In this document: positions 29,827 to 39,047 of the stretch, piece by piece | How positions within the stretch are numbered: position 1 is the stretch's first letter | How the letters are laid out: the number at the start of each line of letters is the position of its first letter | Translations under genes and position numbers: made by a program | The notes under the pieces: generated by a model | The model's database searches: none | Seen by the model: the letters and a program-made list of their open reading frames with translations, nothing else | What the model was told of the DNA's origin: nothing | IMG/VR virus record: IMGVR_UViG_3300006805_000054 | Location: 1 to 41,735 of that record | Strand: one strand, 5' to 3' | Length of the DNA stretch: 41,735 bases | Source: a virus

Positions 29827-30216
29827 ATGACCCGCATCGGCCCACTACAGGAGTTCCAGATGTCGAGCCCAAGAACAGAAGACCCCTCCAACGCCGACCT
29901 TGCGAGGATGATCCAGACCAACCACGAGGACACGTCGCGCAAGCTCGACGAGGCCAGCGGACGTTTGCGGGTGCTTGAACACCACCTCATCAACCCAACG
30001 TCGCCGGAAGAAACGCTCCCGATCCGGACGCGCGACCTTGAGGCCAAAGTCAAGTCCATCGACCGGCGGCACGAACGACTGAGCAAGACGGCGGTAGCCA
30101 TGATCGTGACATTCATCGGCTCGATGCTCGCCGCGGCCGGGTCGTGGCTCTGGAGCCGCATCGAGGGCCGCGATCCATCCCAAAGAGAGACAGCGGAAAG
30201 ACGCACGGATCGCTGA
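29827..30216 (+). CDS. Coiled-coil protein with C-terminal TM helix (holin/XhlA-like)
   Basis: 129 residues; GGGAGG ribosome site upstream. A charged helical region (SRKLDEASGRLRVLEHHL, and LEAKVKSIDRRHERLSK at 71-87) leads to one transmembrane helix at about 88-109 (TAVAMIVTFIGSMLAAAGSW). This is the organisation of XhlA-type haemolysin/holin-associated proteins. No endolysin gene is recognised next to it. The stop overlaps the next start by one base (TGATG). Confidence 0.6.
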   Translation: MTRIGPLQEFQMSSPRTEDPSNADLARMIQTNHEDTSRKLDEASGRLRVLEHHLINPTSPEETLPIRTRDLEAKVKSIDRRHERLSKTAVAMIVTFIGSMLAAAGSWLWSRIEGRDPSQRETAERRTDR

Positions 30217-32438
30217 TGGCATGGACCCGCAACAGCATCACGGGGGCACTCACACACTCCGGCACCAGCACGGAGTTCTGGGAGATCACCACCGATGCGC
30301 CGTTGCGGCCCGAGTTCATCGCCGGCCTGACCAGCACGGCCGGCAACGTCAAGGTCGCGGTGCGGGCGTCTGCCGACGGCGCAACGGGGTTCTGGTGCGG
30401 GATCGAGGGCGCGGACCTTGTGATCCTCGAAGTGGCATTCGGGGCCCTGGTGACAACGCACGCCGCGATACCGCACGGGATCAGCGCCGGCAACCCGATC
30501 CGGCTTCGGGTGCGGATCAACGGGGACACGATCACGGCCTACGTCGGCCAGACCGACGACGACGAGGTGGAGTGCGAGCACACCTCCACGTCGCTCCGCT
30601 CTTACTCGGGAAGGGCCGGGGTGGTGTCGGCGGTGGACGGCGCGGTGGTGTCCTACTGGCAGGTCGGCACCGTCGAGGACCGGATTCTCACGCTGGACGA
30701 GGTTGGCGTCACGGTCATCGGTGGGGCGCTGTACCGCTCGCTGCGTGAGGGCCAGTGGGAGCTGGTCGCTGAGGACGTGTTCCCGCGGGTCGGAAGCGTC
30801 TCCGGAGCCGCCCTGCTCGGCGATATGTACCTCATCGGCGGGGGGCTGGCAAAGGTCTACGACGCCATCGACAACACGGTGGGCAACTACACCCCGACGG
30901 TGGGGGCGCTGCCCGGTCAGACGGCCCCGGGGACCACGACGGCCACGATGGTTGTTGAGCACCTGGGCGGGCTGGTCTTCGCGGGGATGCCGGAGGAGTC
31001 GCTGACGATCTACGGCACCCGCCTGAATGACCCGATGGACATCGAGGTTCCAGCGGTGCAGCTCGCCGGGTCTCCATACGTCACCGGCGTGGGCAACAAC
31101 GTGACGGTCGGCGACCCGATCAGGTGCCTGGCGAGCGGCACAAACTCATCCCTGTTCATCGGCTGCACGAACTCGCTCAACTTCATGCTGGGGAATCCGT
31201 ACCTGGCAACGGACTCGATCGAGACCATCGACCGAACGGTGGGCCCGAGCGGGCCGGATTCGGCCCTGAGGATCACGTCGCCCAACGGTGGGCAGGCCGT
31301 CCTCATGCACTCGATGCACGGGCTCTACTACATCGGCCTGGCCGGGTCGCCCGTCAAACTGAACGAGAACGTGCTGGACGAGTACCTGACCTACCCGTCC
31401 GACGCGCAATCCGGCCGCGACGTGGTGCTGATCCGCGACCCGGCCCGCCAGTGGCTCCATGTGTTCATTGACGACGGATCGGCGGACACCAGCGTTCACC
31501 TGATCTACCACGAGGCCACGGGAAAGTACCGGCGCGGTGCGCCGGGGTACTACCCGATCACGCTTCCATTCCGCGTGACGGCGGCCGGGCTTGTTCGCGG
31601 CGTCCCGATCATCGGAACGCACGACGGCAGGCTTGTCCGGTTCTCGGAGAGCGCCACCAGCGACCTTGGCGAGCCGGTCGAAAGCCTCATCACGATGCAA
31701 CTCATCGACGAGCCCTCGATGGACAACGACGTGATCGTGTCCAGGCCGCACGTGCAGCTCGGGGCCAACTCGTCCGAGGCGACCATGAGGCTCTACGGGG
31801 GCGCGACGGCGGAGGACGCCTTCGACCCAGACGTGCGCCGCCAGCTCTGGCAGGAAACGGTGTCGGTGCGGCGGTTTCCATCGTCGGCCCGCGCCCGCGC
31901 CCCGTTCATCACGATGGCGCTCGAGGTCGCGTCCGCGGCTGGTAGGCTCGTCCTCGAGCGCGTGGAGCTGACGCTGGGAGAGGCCGCGAGGTCGATCGCT
32001 TCCGGCTGGGTCAGCCGCCCGTCCCCAGCGTCGATCTGCACGCCACCGGCCAGCACCACCCCGCCCGATGGGCCTTCGGGTGGCGGCACCGGGAGCGGCG
32101 GGCCAGGCGGCGGAGCGTCGCCACCACCGCCACCACCGCCACCACCACCGCCGCCGCCGACGACGCCGACGGCGCCGAGCGGCATCGACGACGGCGGCAC
32201 CACGCTTGGCGGCTCGGCCTACGGGCAGTGGCATTACCTCAACGCCGCGAGCGACTTCCCGGGCCCGTTCTTCACCGGCTATCCGGGTGGCTCAGACACG
32301 ATCCTTTCCGGCGATGCGATGCGAAAGAGCAACCCGGGCGGTATCGGTCGCAACAGAGACAGCGGCGGCGGACCAGACACGAACAACAACCCGGTCGGAG
32401 TTACCTCGGTCGGAGACGCCGAAATCACAGTCTTCTGA
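30216..32438 (+). CDS. Large tail/nozzle protein with polyproline linker
   Basis: 740 residues from ATG 30216 (TGATG junction; an upstream in-frame start lies in the previous gene). An N-terminal concanavalin-like beta domain (SITGALTHSGTSTEFWEITT, VRINGDTITAYVGQT) is followed by propeller-like blades (YLIGGGLAKVYDAIDN, GGLVFAGMPEESLTIYG, GLYYIGLAGSPVKL) in a region like phage nozzle proteins. Residues 636-648 are 13 consecutive prolines after a Gly/Ser/Pro-rich stretch, a rigid linker to a short Gly-rich C-terminal domain. Nozzle or tail-hub role inferred from fold cues and position. Confidence 0.62.
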   Translation: MAWTRNSITGALTHSGTSTEFWEITTDAPLRPEFIAGLTSTAGNVKVAVRASADGATGFWCGIEGADLVILEVAFGALVTTHAAIPHGISAGNPIRLRVRINGDTITAYVGQTDDDEVECEHTSTSLRSYSGRAGVVSAVDGAVVSYWQVGTVEDRILTLDEVGVTVIGGALYRSLREGQWELVAEDVFPRVGSVSGAALLGDMYLIGGGLAKVYDAIDNTVGNYTPTVGALPGQTAPGTTTATMVVEHLGGLVFAGMPEESLTIYGTRLNDPMDIEVPAVQLAGSPYVTGVGNNVTVGDPIRCLASGTNSSLFIGCTNSLNFMLGNPYLATDSIETIDRTVGPSGPDSALRITSPNGGQAVLMHSMHGLYYIGLAGSPVKLNENVLDEYLTYPSDAQSGRDVVLIRDPARQWLHVFIDDGSADTSVHLIYHEATGKYRRGAPGYYPITLPFRVTAAGLVRGVPIIGTHDGRLVRFSESATSDLGEPVESLITMQLIDEPSMDNDVIVSRPHVQLGANSSEATMRLYGGATAEDAFDPDVRRQLWQETVSVRRFPSSARARAPFITMALEVASAAGRLVLERVELTLGEAARSIASGWVSRPSPASICTPPASTTPPDGPSGGGTGSGGPGGGASPPPPPPPPPPPPPTTPTAPSGIDDGGTTLGGSAYGQWHYLNAASDFPGPFFTGYPGGSDTILSGDAMRKSNPGGIGRNRDSGGGPDTNNNPVGVTSVGDAEITVF

Positions 32439-32448
32439 AAGGGAACCC

Positions 32449-32874
32449 ATGTCGAACCTCATTGCCACGTACACACACACGATCACGCCGGAAGCGTCCA
32501 CGCGGTCTCACTTCCGGGTGACGGCACCGGCCAACCACAAGGTCTGGGTCAAGGTCACGGTGTTCTACACCCGCGCATCGTCGAACGCGGCGGTCGCGGT
32601 CGATCTCCGCAACGGGTCAACCAGCGGCACGCTCGGCTCGGCAATCACCTGGGTCAAGCGAAATCCGGACGACGGCGAGACGGTGCAGACCACCGGGCAG
32701 GCCGTCACGGGTTCTCCGTCCGGCGGCGATTCGGTGTCCAAGGCCGGCCTGCTCGACAACGGCGCGATCGCGTTCGAGCCGATCCGCCTCAACGGCGGGG
32801 AGACGCTGGACGTGTGGCTGACCGCCGGAGACACCAGCGGCACCGGGTTCATCCGGATCGACATCGACGAGTAG
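32449..32874 (+). CDS. Small beta-sandwich virion protein
   Basis: 141 residues; AAAGGGA ribosome site before ATG. Strand pattern (HKVWVKVTVFYTRAS, NAAVAVDLRNGSTSG, GETLDVWLTAGDTSGTGFIR) fits a compact jelly-roll accessory protein, like small fibre-associated or decoration proteins. No family assigned. Three bases separate it from the next gene. Confidence 0.6.
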   Translation: MSNLIATYTHTITPEASTRSHFRVTAPANHKVWVKVTVFYTRASSNAAVAVDLRNGSTSGTLGSAITWVKRNPDDGETVQTTGQAVTGSPSGGDSVSKAGLLDNGAIAFEPIRLNGGETLDVWLTAGDTSGTGFIRIDIDE

Positions 32875-32877
32875 CAC

Positions 32878-34287
32878 ATGACCAGGACCGTCATTGACGC
32901 CACGATCTACACCGACAAGCCCACCCCGACGGGTGGGACGGTGTACGACCGGACAGACTTCGGGCTCATGCCCGGCTTCACGCTCTGCCACTACGAGAGC
33001 CGGTACTGGCTCACCCCGGGCAGCCCGAACCACCCCGACAACTTCGACGCCACCAGGTTCGCCGCGTGGGCCGCGACGGTGCCGAGCGGCGTGGTGAGGC
33101 TTCTGGACTTCGAGGGCCTGTTCCAGCGGTGCGACCCGCGGTACAACGCCGACGGCCCGGCGTACGCGCAGTCGCACCCGTTCTGGGCGGCGCTGGCGGC
33201 GGCGCGGACGGCCCAGCCGGGCGAGACGTGGATGATCTACGGGTCGGTCTACGGGATGAACTACCCCTGGCTCAACCCGGGCGACCCGGCGATGGCGAGG
33301 CAGATTCGGCGGTGCTGGGGGCCCCTCAGCGGGGCGACCGACACGGGGGTTCTCGCCGGCGAGGTGCCGGAAGAGGACATGGACTACCCCGCGGCGGATC
33401 TGCTCACAACCACCATCACCTCCATCGGTGTTCGACCAATCGACCTGATTGATGCGGTCGTGGTGAGCTGCTACGTCGAACTTCCGCAGTCCCATGTGGC
33501 CGAGCATCCAACTCACCCGGGCGTGATCGTGCGGTCGGAGATGGCGGCGGCGGCCCGATACGGCAAGCCGCTGGCACCGATCTTTCTCGATCGCTTCTCG
33601 CCGTCAGGCTCGCAGTATGTGCCCCTGTCCGCGTTGGAGGATGTGTTCCGCGCCGGGATGCTGTCCTCGGGGGCAACGGGCATCCCGATCATGTGGAGCG
33701 GTCCGGGGAGGCTGTACGTCAACGACGCCCAGCGGTGGCGCCCGGCGTGGGACGCCGCGTACCAGGCGTGGCTCGGCGAGGGTGCGGACGGGGATGTGCC
33801 GGTCCCGTACTTCATCCCGCCCGCCCTGAACGAGCGAGACGACGCCAGGATCATCGCCCGCGTCGTGGGGCAGTACCCGGCCCGTGTGGCGCTGTCGCGG
33901 GTTGTGGTCGGCAACACGGCCACGGTGACGGCGAGGGTTGTGAACTTCAACGGGAAGCGGTGCGCCGGCCTGTTCTCGCTCCGCGCCGTGCTCGGGTCAA
34001 CCCCGGACGGAGGGCCCGGCGGGGACCAGGCGGTCACGATCGAGAAGGGCGCGTTGGTCGCGGAGGTGGCCCCCGGCACCGTGTACGACTTCCTGACGGC
34101 CAGCGACGGCGAGGCGTCGCTCGTGGTGACATCGACGGGCGAGGGGGGAACGTGGTTCAGGTGCGAGGTCAGGGCCGTTGTGGAGGGCATCGAGATTGAG
34201 GCCGACGGCGACCCGCTCGGAGGCGTGACGGTCGGCGGCAGCTCAGACGACGGATCAGAGTTCGGGCAGGACTTCATGCTCATGTAG
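32878..34287 (+). CDS. TIM-barrel hydrolase-like tail protein with Ig-like C-terminus
   Basis: 469 residues. Barrel-like strands and acidic residues suggest a glycoside-hydrolase fold: VVRLLDFEGLFQRCD with Asp77 and Glu79, PGETWMIYGSVYGMNYPWL, IDAVVVSCYVELPQ, KPLAPIFLDRFSPSG, TGIPIMWSG. The D-x-E on strand 2 recalls GH25-type enzymes, but the family cannot be fixed. Residues about 345-440 form an Ig-like beta domain (VVVGNTATVTARVVNFNGKR). Position among tail genes suggests a glycan-degrading or receptor-binding protein. Confidence 0.6.
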   Translation: MTRTVIDATIYTDKPTPTGGTVYDRTDFGLMPGFTLCHYESRYWLTPGSPNHPDNFDATRFAAWAATVPSGVVRLLDFEGLFQRCDPRYNADGPAYAQSHPFWAALAAARTAQPGETWMIYGSVYGMNYPWLNPGDPAMARQIRRCWGPLSGATDTGVLAGEVPEEDMDYPAADLLTTTITSIGVRPIDLIDAVVVSCYVELPQSHVAEHPTHPGVIVRSEMAAAARYGKPLAPIFLDRFSPSGSQYVPLSALEDVFRAGMLSSGATGIPIMWSGPGRLYVNDAQRWRPAWDAAYQAWLGEGADGDVPVPYFIPPALNERDDARIIARVVGQYPARVALSRVVVGNTATVTARVVNFNGKRCAGLFSLRAVLGSTPDGGPGGDQAVTIEKGALVAEVAPGTVYDFLTASDGEASLVVTSTGEGGTWFRCEVRAVVEGIEIEADGDPLGGVTVGGSSDDGSEFGQDFMLM

Positions 34288-34295
34288 GAGGACGC

Positions 34296-34625
34296 TTGGC
34301 GACGACACGAAAGATTCTCGGCCAGGTCGCCCCGTCGGCCACAAGCGAGACCGTCCTGTACACGGTCCCGGCCTCGACGAGCTGCGTGGTGTCATCCCTG
34401 AGCGTGTGCAACCGCGCCGGCACGGCGGGCACGTTCCGCGTGAGCGTTTCGGCGGGTGGTGTGGCCACGGCGAACAAAGACTATCTCGCGTACGGCTTCG
34501 CCATTGCCGCGAACGACGCCCTGACGGTGACGCGCGGCCTCACGCTGGCGGCTGGCGACGTGGTGCGGGTCTACGCGAGCAGTGCGGATATGTCGTTCTC
34601 GATCTTCGGAGAGGAGCGGGTCTGA
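34296..34625 (+). CDS. Small beta-rich tail protein
   Basis: 109 residues from TTG 34296, supported by an AGGAGG ribosome site a few bases upstream and by the one-base overlap of its stop with the next start. Strand-rich sequence (VLYTVPASTSCVVSSLSVCN, TFRVSVSAGGVATANK, GDVVRVYASSADMSFSIFG) matches a frequent small phage tail-associated protein seen next to fibre genes. Function unknown; probably a fibre base or accessory subunit. Confidence 0.65.
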   Translation: MATTRKILGQVAPSATSETVLYTVPASTSCVVSSLSVCNRAGTAGTFRVSVSAGGVATANKDYLAYGFAIAANDALTVTRGLTLAAGDVVRVYASSADMSFSIFGEERV

Positions 34626-35713
34626 TGGAGCCGTTTGCCAACGACATCCTGAGCCGGCTTGCCGGGAAGGCGGCGGCGGTACACACCCATTCCGCGTCGG
34701 ACATCACCTCCGGCACACTCGACGACGGCCTCCTGTCGTCGAACGTCATGCTGCTCGACTCGTCGCAGGACGTTTCCGGCGTCAAGAGGTTCGACCAAAG
34801 CGCCCTCATCGTCCGCAGCACGACGCCGGCGGACACGGTGTTCCAGTCCGACGCCACAAGCAACCAGATCATCACGTTCCCAGACGCGAGCGGAACGGTC
34901 AGCCTCGACGGGCACGAGCACGCCCTGGCGGACATCGACATCGCGGGGGCGACGGAGCAGAACGCCCTCCAGGGTCTCTCCGACCTGGTGCCGTTCTACG
35001 ACACGTCCGCCGCGGCCAATCGGTTCTGCCGCCCTCTGGACCTCACGCGGGCGGGGCTTCGTAAGAGACTCATCCTGTACCACGACCGCGCGGAGATCGC
35101 CGCTGGATGGGCCAACAACGGCACCAGCGGGTCTGGTGCCTCGATCCAGAACGCCAGCAACTACGTCGGCGCGGCGGTGGGTCAGATCATCACGCTCCTG
35201 GCTGGATCAACCACGACGGGCCGGGCCGGTCGGCTCTCCAGCTCGGTGGCCTGCGTGTTCGGGACGAACCCGTGGCGGTTCGAGACGACCGTTGGGCTCG
35301 ACATCCTCAGCGACGGCACGAACACCTACACCAGCCGGTTCGGGTTCATGGATTCGCAGGCCGGTGAGCCAACCGACGGCGCGTACTTCCGGTACACGCA
35401 CGGGACAAACGGCGGGCGCTGGGAGTGCGTGACGCGATCGAACAACGTGGAGACTGCTTCGGCGCTCGACAGTGGGATCACCGTTGACACGGCCCTGCAC
35501 AACTACTCGATCGACGTGAACGCGGCGGCATCGTCGGTGGTGTTCCAGATCGACGGCGTGACCGTGGCGACGGGCACGGCCAACATCCCCAGCGGCACAA
35601 GCCGCGCTACCGGGTTCGGGTACTCCATCATCAAGTCCGCCGGTGGAACGAACCGCAACCTCAACTACACCTACACCACCGTCTACAGCGAGCTCTCGAC
35701 GCCCGCGACGTAA
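34625..35713 (+). CDS. Tail fibre protein
   Basis: 362 residues; TGATG junction. HTHSASDITSGTLDDGLLSS at about 21-40 is the repeat signature of phage tail fibres, and GTVSLDGHEHALADIDI is a second copy-like block. After a linker, the C-terminal 200 residues form a lectin/concanavalin-like domain (RFETTVGLDILSDGTNTYTS, HNYSIDVNAAASSVVFQIDG) that would bind host surface glycans. No chaperone gene follows, so it probably folds by itself. Confidence 0.78.
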   Translation: MEPFANDILSRLAGKAAAVHTHSASDITSGTLDDGLLSSNVMLLDSSQDVSGVKRFDQSALIVRSTTPADTVFQSDATSNQIITFPDASGTVSLDGHEHALADIDIAGATEQNALQGLSDLVPFYDTSAAANRFCRPLDLTRAGLRKRLILYHDRAEIAAGWANNGTSGSGASIQNASNYVGAAVGQIITLLAGSTTTGRAGRLSSSVACVFGTNPWRFETTVGLDILSDGTNTYTSRFGFMDSQAGEPTDGAYFRYTHGTNGGRWECVTRSNNVETASALDSGITVDTALHNYSIDVNAAASSVVFQIDGVTVATGTANIPSGTSRATGFGYSIIKSAGGTNRNLNYTYTTVYSELSTPAT

Positions 35714-35723
35714 GGAGTGGAGC

Positions 35724-35807
35724 ATGGAACTGGATCAGGTGATGGATCAGATTGGCACCGATTCGCCGGCTGACGCGGGCGAAAGTTGTGTCGGCGCGTG
35801 GGATTGA
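35724..35807 (+). CDS. 27-residue acidic miniprotein
   Basis: Reads MELDQVMDQIGTDSPADAG followed by ESCVGAWD. The AAGGAG ribosome site seven bases from the ATG is better than that of many accepted genes, and the peptide sits snugly between the tail fibre gene and the next gene, whose ribosome site overlaps its stop. No family. May be a genuine microprotein or a translational-coupling leader for the ejection protein. Confidence 0.4.
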   Translation: MELDQVMDQIGTDSPADAGESCVGAWD

Positions 35808-35817
35808 GGAGGAACGC

Positions 35818-37032
35818 ATGTCGGCGATACCAGCAATCATCGGACTTGGCAGCACGCTTCTTGGCGGCCTTTTCGGCGCATCGTCCGCGTCAAAGCAGGC
35901 GAAGGCACAGCAGAACGCGGACCGCGAGCAGCGGGCCTACGCCGAAAAGACGTTCGGCCTTGGCTCACTCAGCCAGCTCGCCGCGATGCTCGGGCCAGAG
36001 GGCGTCCAGCGGTGGCTCGCCCAGACCGACCCGGCCCTGGTGCAGCAGCTCATCCGGCAGGAGGCCAGGAGCCCTACGTTCAGCGCGGAACAGCAGGCCA
36101 GGTATGAGCAGATCGAACGCGAACTCCAGAAGCCGGTCCTCACCACGGCGTCAGGGCAGTCCCCGGGCGCGGTGGCGTCGCGGATTCTCGGGAACCGTGG
36201 GGCGTCGATCACCCCCCAGCAGCGGGACGCGCTCGAGGCCGAAAAGGCAGCCCTGTGGTCGGCCGCCGGTGGGTCGGTGGGCAAGACCGGCATCGACATC
36301 GAAGCCCTCAAGGCGCTGGGGCCGGGGCTTGTCGGGAAGTACCGGCAAGAGGCGGACCGCACCGAGCAGCAGGGGCGTGAGAACCTGTCACGGTTCGACG
36401 CCGGGACGTTCGAGCTTGGGCGGCTGGCGAGCGACATCGAGCGGGGCGCGTCGCGGTTCGGCCAGCAGCAGACCGAGCGTGCCCGCAGGGACGCGGCGGA
36501 CGCCCTTGCCAACAACAACGCGATGGCGACGTCGGCGCTGATGGGGCGGGGCCTGGGCGCCTCCACGGCCATGACGGGGGCTCTCCGCGGGAACGCCACC
36601 CAGAACCAGCGGGCACTGGCCGACACGCTCGGCGGCATCGAGGACCAGCAGATCAGGCTCAGGACCGGCCTCCAGGGCAACCGGCTTGGGCTCCTGTCGG
36701 GCCGGGACTCGGGCCGCAACGCGATGATGCTCGGCGGGCAGGACGCGGCCCGCGGCACCCGCCTTGGTGCCCTCAACGTCGAGCAGGCGGCGATTGCGGG
36801 CTCGGACGCCAGCCGCCAGCTCGGGTCGATGGCCCCGACGTTCTTCTCGGGCGCAAGCCCGTCCGGGCAGTACCTCGGCGTGCTGGGCGGAAGCCTTGCA
36901 GGCGCTGGGTCGTCCGTGCTCGGGTATGGGATGGGGGGCTTGTTCGGTGGCGGCGGCGCCAGCGGCGGCGGCAATGCGTCCATCGAGCAGATGCGTCAGT
37001 GGGCACAGCAGTACGGCGGGATGCCCGGCTAA
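35818..37032 (+). CDS. DNA-ejection (internal virion) protein, gp14-like
   Basis: 404 residues from ATG 35818 (the frame open to 35752 overlaps the miniprotein). An N-terminal Gly-rich hydrophobic helix (AIIGLGSTLLGGLFGASSAS) followed by a charged helical region (KQAKAQQNADREQRAYAEK) is typical of the small ejection proteins of T7-like phages, which enter the host envelope first. The rest is Ala/Gln/Arg-rich and helical, with a Gly-rich end (GYGMGGLFGGGGASGGG). No sequence motif is decisive. Confidence 0.62.
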   Translation: MSAIPAIIGLGSTLLGGLFGASSASKQAKAQQNADREQRAYAEKTFGLGSLSQLAAMLGPEGVQRWLAQTDPALVQQLIRQEARSPTFSAEQQARYEQIERELQKPVLTTASGQSPGAVASRILGNRGASITPQQRDALEAEKAALWSAAGGSVGKTGIDIEALKALGPGLVGKYRQEADRTEQQGRENLSRFDAGTFELGRLASDIERGASRFGQQQTERARRDAADALANNNAMATSALMGRGLGASTAMTGALRGNATQNQRALADTLGGIEDQQIRLRTGLQGNRLGLLSGRDSGRNAMMLGGQDAARGTRLGALNVEQAAIAGSDASRQLGSMAPTFFSGASPSGQYLGVLGGSLAGAGSSVLGYGMGGLFGGGGASGGGNASIEQMRQWAQQYGGMPG

Positions 37033-37044
37033 CGGAGGTGGGTC

Positions 37045-37572
37045 ATGGCAGCGGAAATCGTCGTCTACAACAGCGTCGTCCTCACCGTCAACGGCGAGGC
37101 GTTCCCCGACTTCGGGAGCCTCGTGGTCCCGGTGAAGGGCGAAGTGGCCTCCATCACCGACGGCGAGGGGGCGATTCTGCGCCGGGTCCGCGTCCTCGCG
37201 GGCGAGAGCGTGACCCCGTGGGAGTGGGCCGACACCGAGGGGTTCACCCTGATGGCGATCAAGGTCGAGGGCGGCGAGGGGTTCGTCCAGGTGGCACTGC
37301 GCTACAACGCCCCGACGTCCACCGATGACCTCACCCCGACGGGCTCGATCAACCACTGGAAGGACAGGAGCCTGTCGTGCGTGGGCGTTGCGATGTGGGA
37401 TACCGAGCGGGCGTACATCCACGCGACGGCCGCGACCGCCGTGGGCGAAACCAGCGACATCCCGACCGTGTGGGGCAACGGATCAAAGGTACTCGGCGTC
37501 GCCGACCGGCTCGCCATTCTCAACGAGGGCGACGAGGATGTTGTCGTCACGATGCTGGTCGTCCCGAAGTGA
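37045..37572 (+). CDS. Small beta-rich hypothetical virion protein
   Basis: 175 residues; CGGAGG ribosome site before ATG. Beta-rich with acidic turns (EIVVYNSVVLTVNGEAF, GFTLMAIKVEGGEGFVQVAL, KVLGVADRLAILNEGDEDVV). It lies between two ejection proteins, so may be a virion component. No family recognised. Codon use is like that of its neighbours. Confidence 0.6.
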   Translation: MAAEIVVYNSVVLTVNGEAFPDFGSLVVPVKGEVASITDGEGAILRRVRVLAGESVTPWEWADTEGFTLMAIKVEGGEGFVQVALRYNAPTSTDDLTPTGSINHWKDRSLSCVGVAMWDTERAYIHATAATAVGETSDIPTVWGNGSKVLGVADRLAILNEGDEDVVVTMLVVPK

Positions 37573-37598
37573 GATGAGTACGTTCTACCGGAGGGCGT

Positions 37599-39047
37599 AT
37601 GACACAGATCGGACTCGGCTTTGGGCAGTTGATCCAGCAGGGCATCGGTCGCGGGTGGGACAACTACCGCGCCGATCAGCAGATGGCGATGCAGCGTCAG
37701 GCGATGGAGGAGCAGCGCCCCATGCAGGCGCTGCGGATGCAGGCTCTCCAGCAGGAGTTGGAGCAGCGCCGTCTGGCGGCCCAGCAGTTTCTGGAGCAGG
37801 AGGACGCGGACCGTCAGGTCTTTGAGCAGGACTGGACAACGGGCGTCGCCGCTACCGCGGCGTCGCGCGCATCCCCCCGCGTGCAGGACATGCTGGTCCG
37901 GTACAAGAGCGACCGGATGGCGTACGTGAACAGGAGGGGCGAGCTGGCCAAAACGCTTGCTGCGGCGAAGGCTGCGGGGCTTTCCAAGGCCCTTCCAGAA
38001 GGGTTTTGGGACGACGCACTGGAGTACGGCATCGAAGGATTGAGCCCTGACGACATGCCCGACAGCATCCGCGAGCGGATGACCAACCGCAGTGAGAACA
38101 CGAAGCTCGCGCAGGTCGACCTGATGACCATCGCCGAGTCGGATGGTTCGGTCGGGCCGCCGATGGTCGATGTTGACCGGCGCGAATGGCTCGCGTCCAA
38201 GCCAGCCGAAGTTGTGGACATGATCTTTCGGCAGCAGTGGCTTCCGGAGCAGAAGGCGCGGCGCGAGCAGCAGGCCGCGGAAGCCCAGCAGAAGGCTCTC
38301 GCGCAGGCGTACCGGGTGATGAACGACCCCAACGCCACGCCGGAACAGCGTTCACAGGCGCAGGCGATGCTTGCCCAGATGAACGCCCCGATGGGTGGGG
38401 CGGGACGGGCGACGGGCAATCCAAGCATGGCGAATGACCGGGCGGTGCAGGCGTTCAAGGTCTACATGGAGTCGGTCAACGACAACACCAAGGACGACAA
38501 TGGGCGGCTGGACCAGGGCGAATCTGCCAAGAGAAGGCGGGTTCTCGCGGCGGAGGCATACCAGGCGGCCATCAATGGCCATGTCACGCCTGACGGGTGG
38601 GCAATCGTGAACGGTGGGCGAAAGTCTGCCGACGGGACGTACCAAATCGTGTCGCCAGACGGTGCCGTTGGGTGGATCACGGAGGACGCGCTCCGGGCGA
38701 AGATGTCTGGTGGTGGCGAAGCTCAGGGCGGCGTGCCGAACTCGGCGCAGCCAGCCCCGCCGTCGTCGCAGCGCCCGTCGCCATCGTTCCCGGCGGCAAC
38801 GTACGGCACGGCCGCCAACGATCCGGCACCGGGAGGCGAGACGCCGCGAGACTTCGGCGAGGCGTACTCATCCGTCGCGGACGGCACAGCGGAAGGCCCT
38901 GACGCGATGGTGGATCGGTTCCTGTCCGAGAACCAGAGCGCAAACAACCAGTACGACCTTGATCCGCTGATCGAGAAGATGCTGGACGCCGGGGTGAGCG
39001 GTGACGAGATCAAGCGAGCCTTGACAGCCAAGGGGTTCCAGCCATGA
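37599..39047 (+). CDS. Putative ejection protein with Gln-rich coiled coil, gp15-like
   Basis: 482 residues; GGAGGG ribosome site. The first 90 residues are a Gln/Met/Glu-rich coiled coil (MAMQRQAMEEQRPMQALRM, LQQELEQRRLAAQQFLEQ). The middle is helical with charged and Ala-rich stretches, followed by a Pro/Ser linker (AQPAPPSSQRPSPSFP) and a small C-terminal helical domain (LDPLIEKMLDAGVSGDEIK). Size, composition and place next to the giant downstream gene fit the middle ejection protein of a short-tailed phage. Overlaps the next gene at ATGA. Confidence 0.6.
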   Translation: MTQIGLGFGQLIQQGIGRGWDNYRADQQMAMQRQAMEEQRPMQALRMQALQQELEQRRLAAQQFLEQEDADRQVFEQDWTTGVAATAASRASPRVQDMLVRYKSDRMAYVNRRGELAKTLAAAKAAGLSKALPEGFWDDALEYGIEGLSPDDMPDSIRERMTNRSENTKLAQVDLMTIAESDGSVGPPMVDVDRREWLASKPAEVVDMIFRQQWLPEQKARREQQAAEAQQKALAQAYRVMNDPNATPEQRSQAQAMLAQMNAPMGGAGRATGNPSMANDRAVQAFKVYMESVNDNTKDDNGRLDQGESAKRRRVLAAEAYQAAINGHVTPDGWAIVNGGRKSADGTYQIVSPDGAVGWITEDALRAKMSGGGEAQGGVPNSAQPAPPSSQRPSPSFPAATYGTAANDPAPGGETPRDFGEAYSSVADGTAEGPDAMVDRFLSENQSANNQYDLDPLIEKMLDAGVSGDEIKRALTAKGFQP

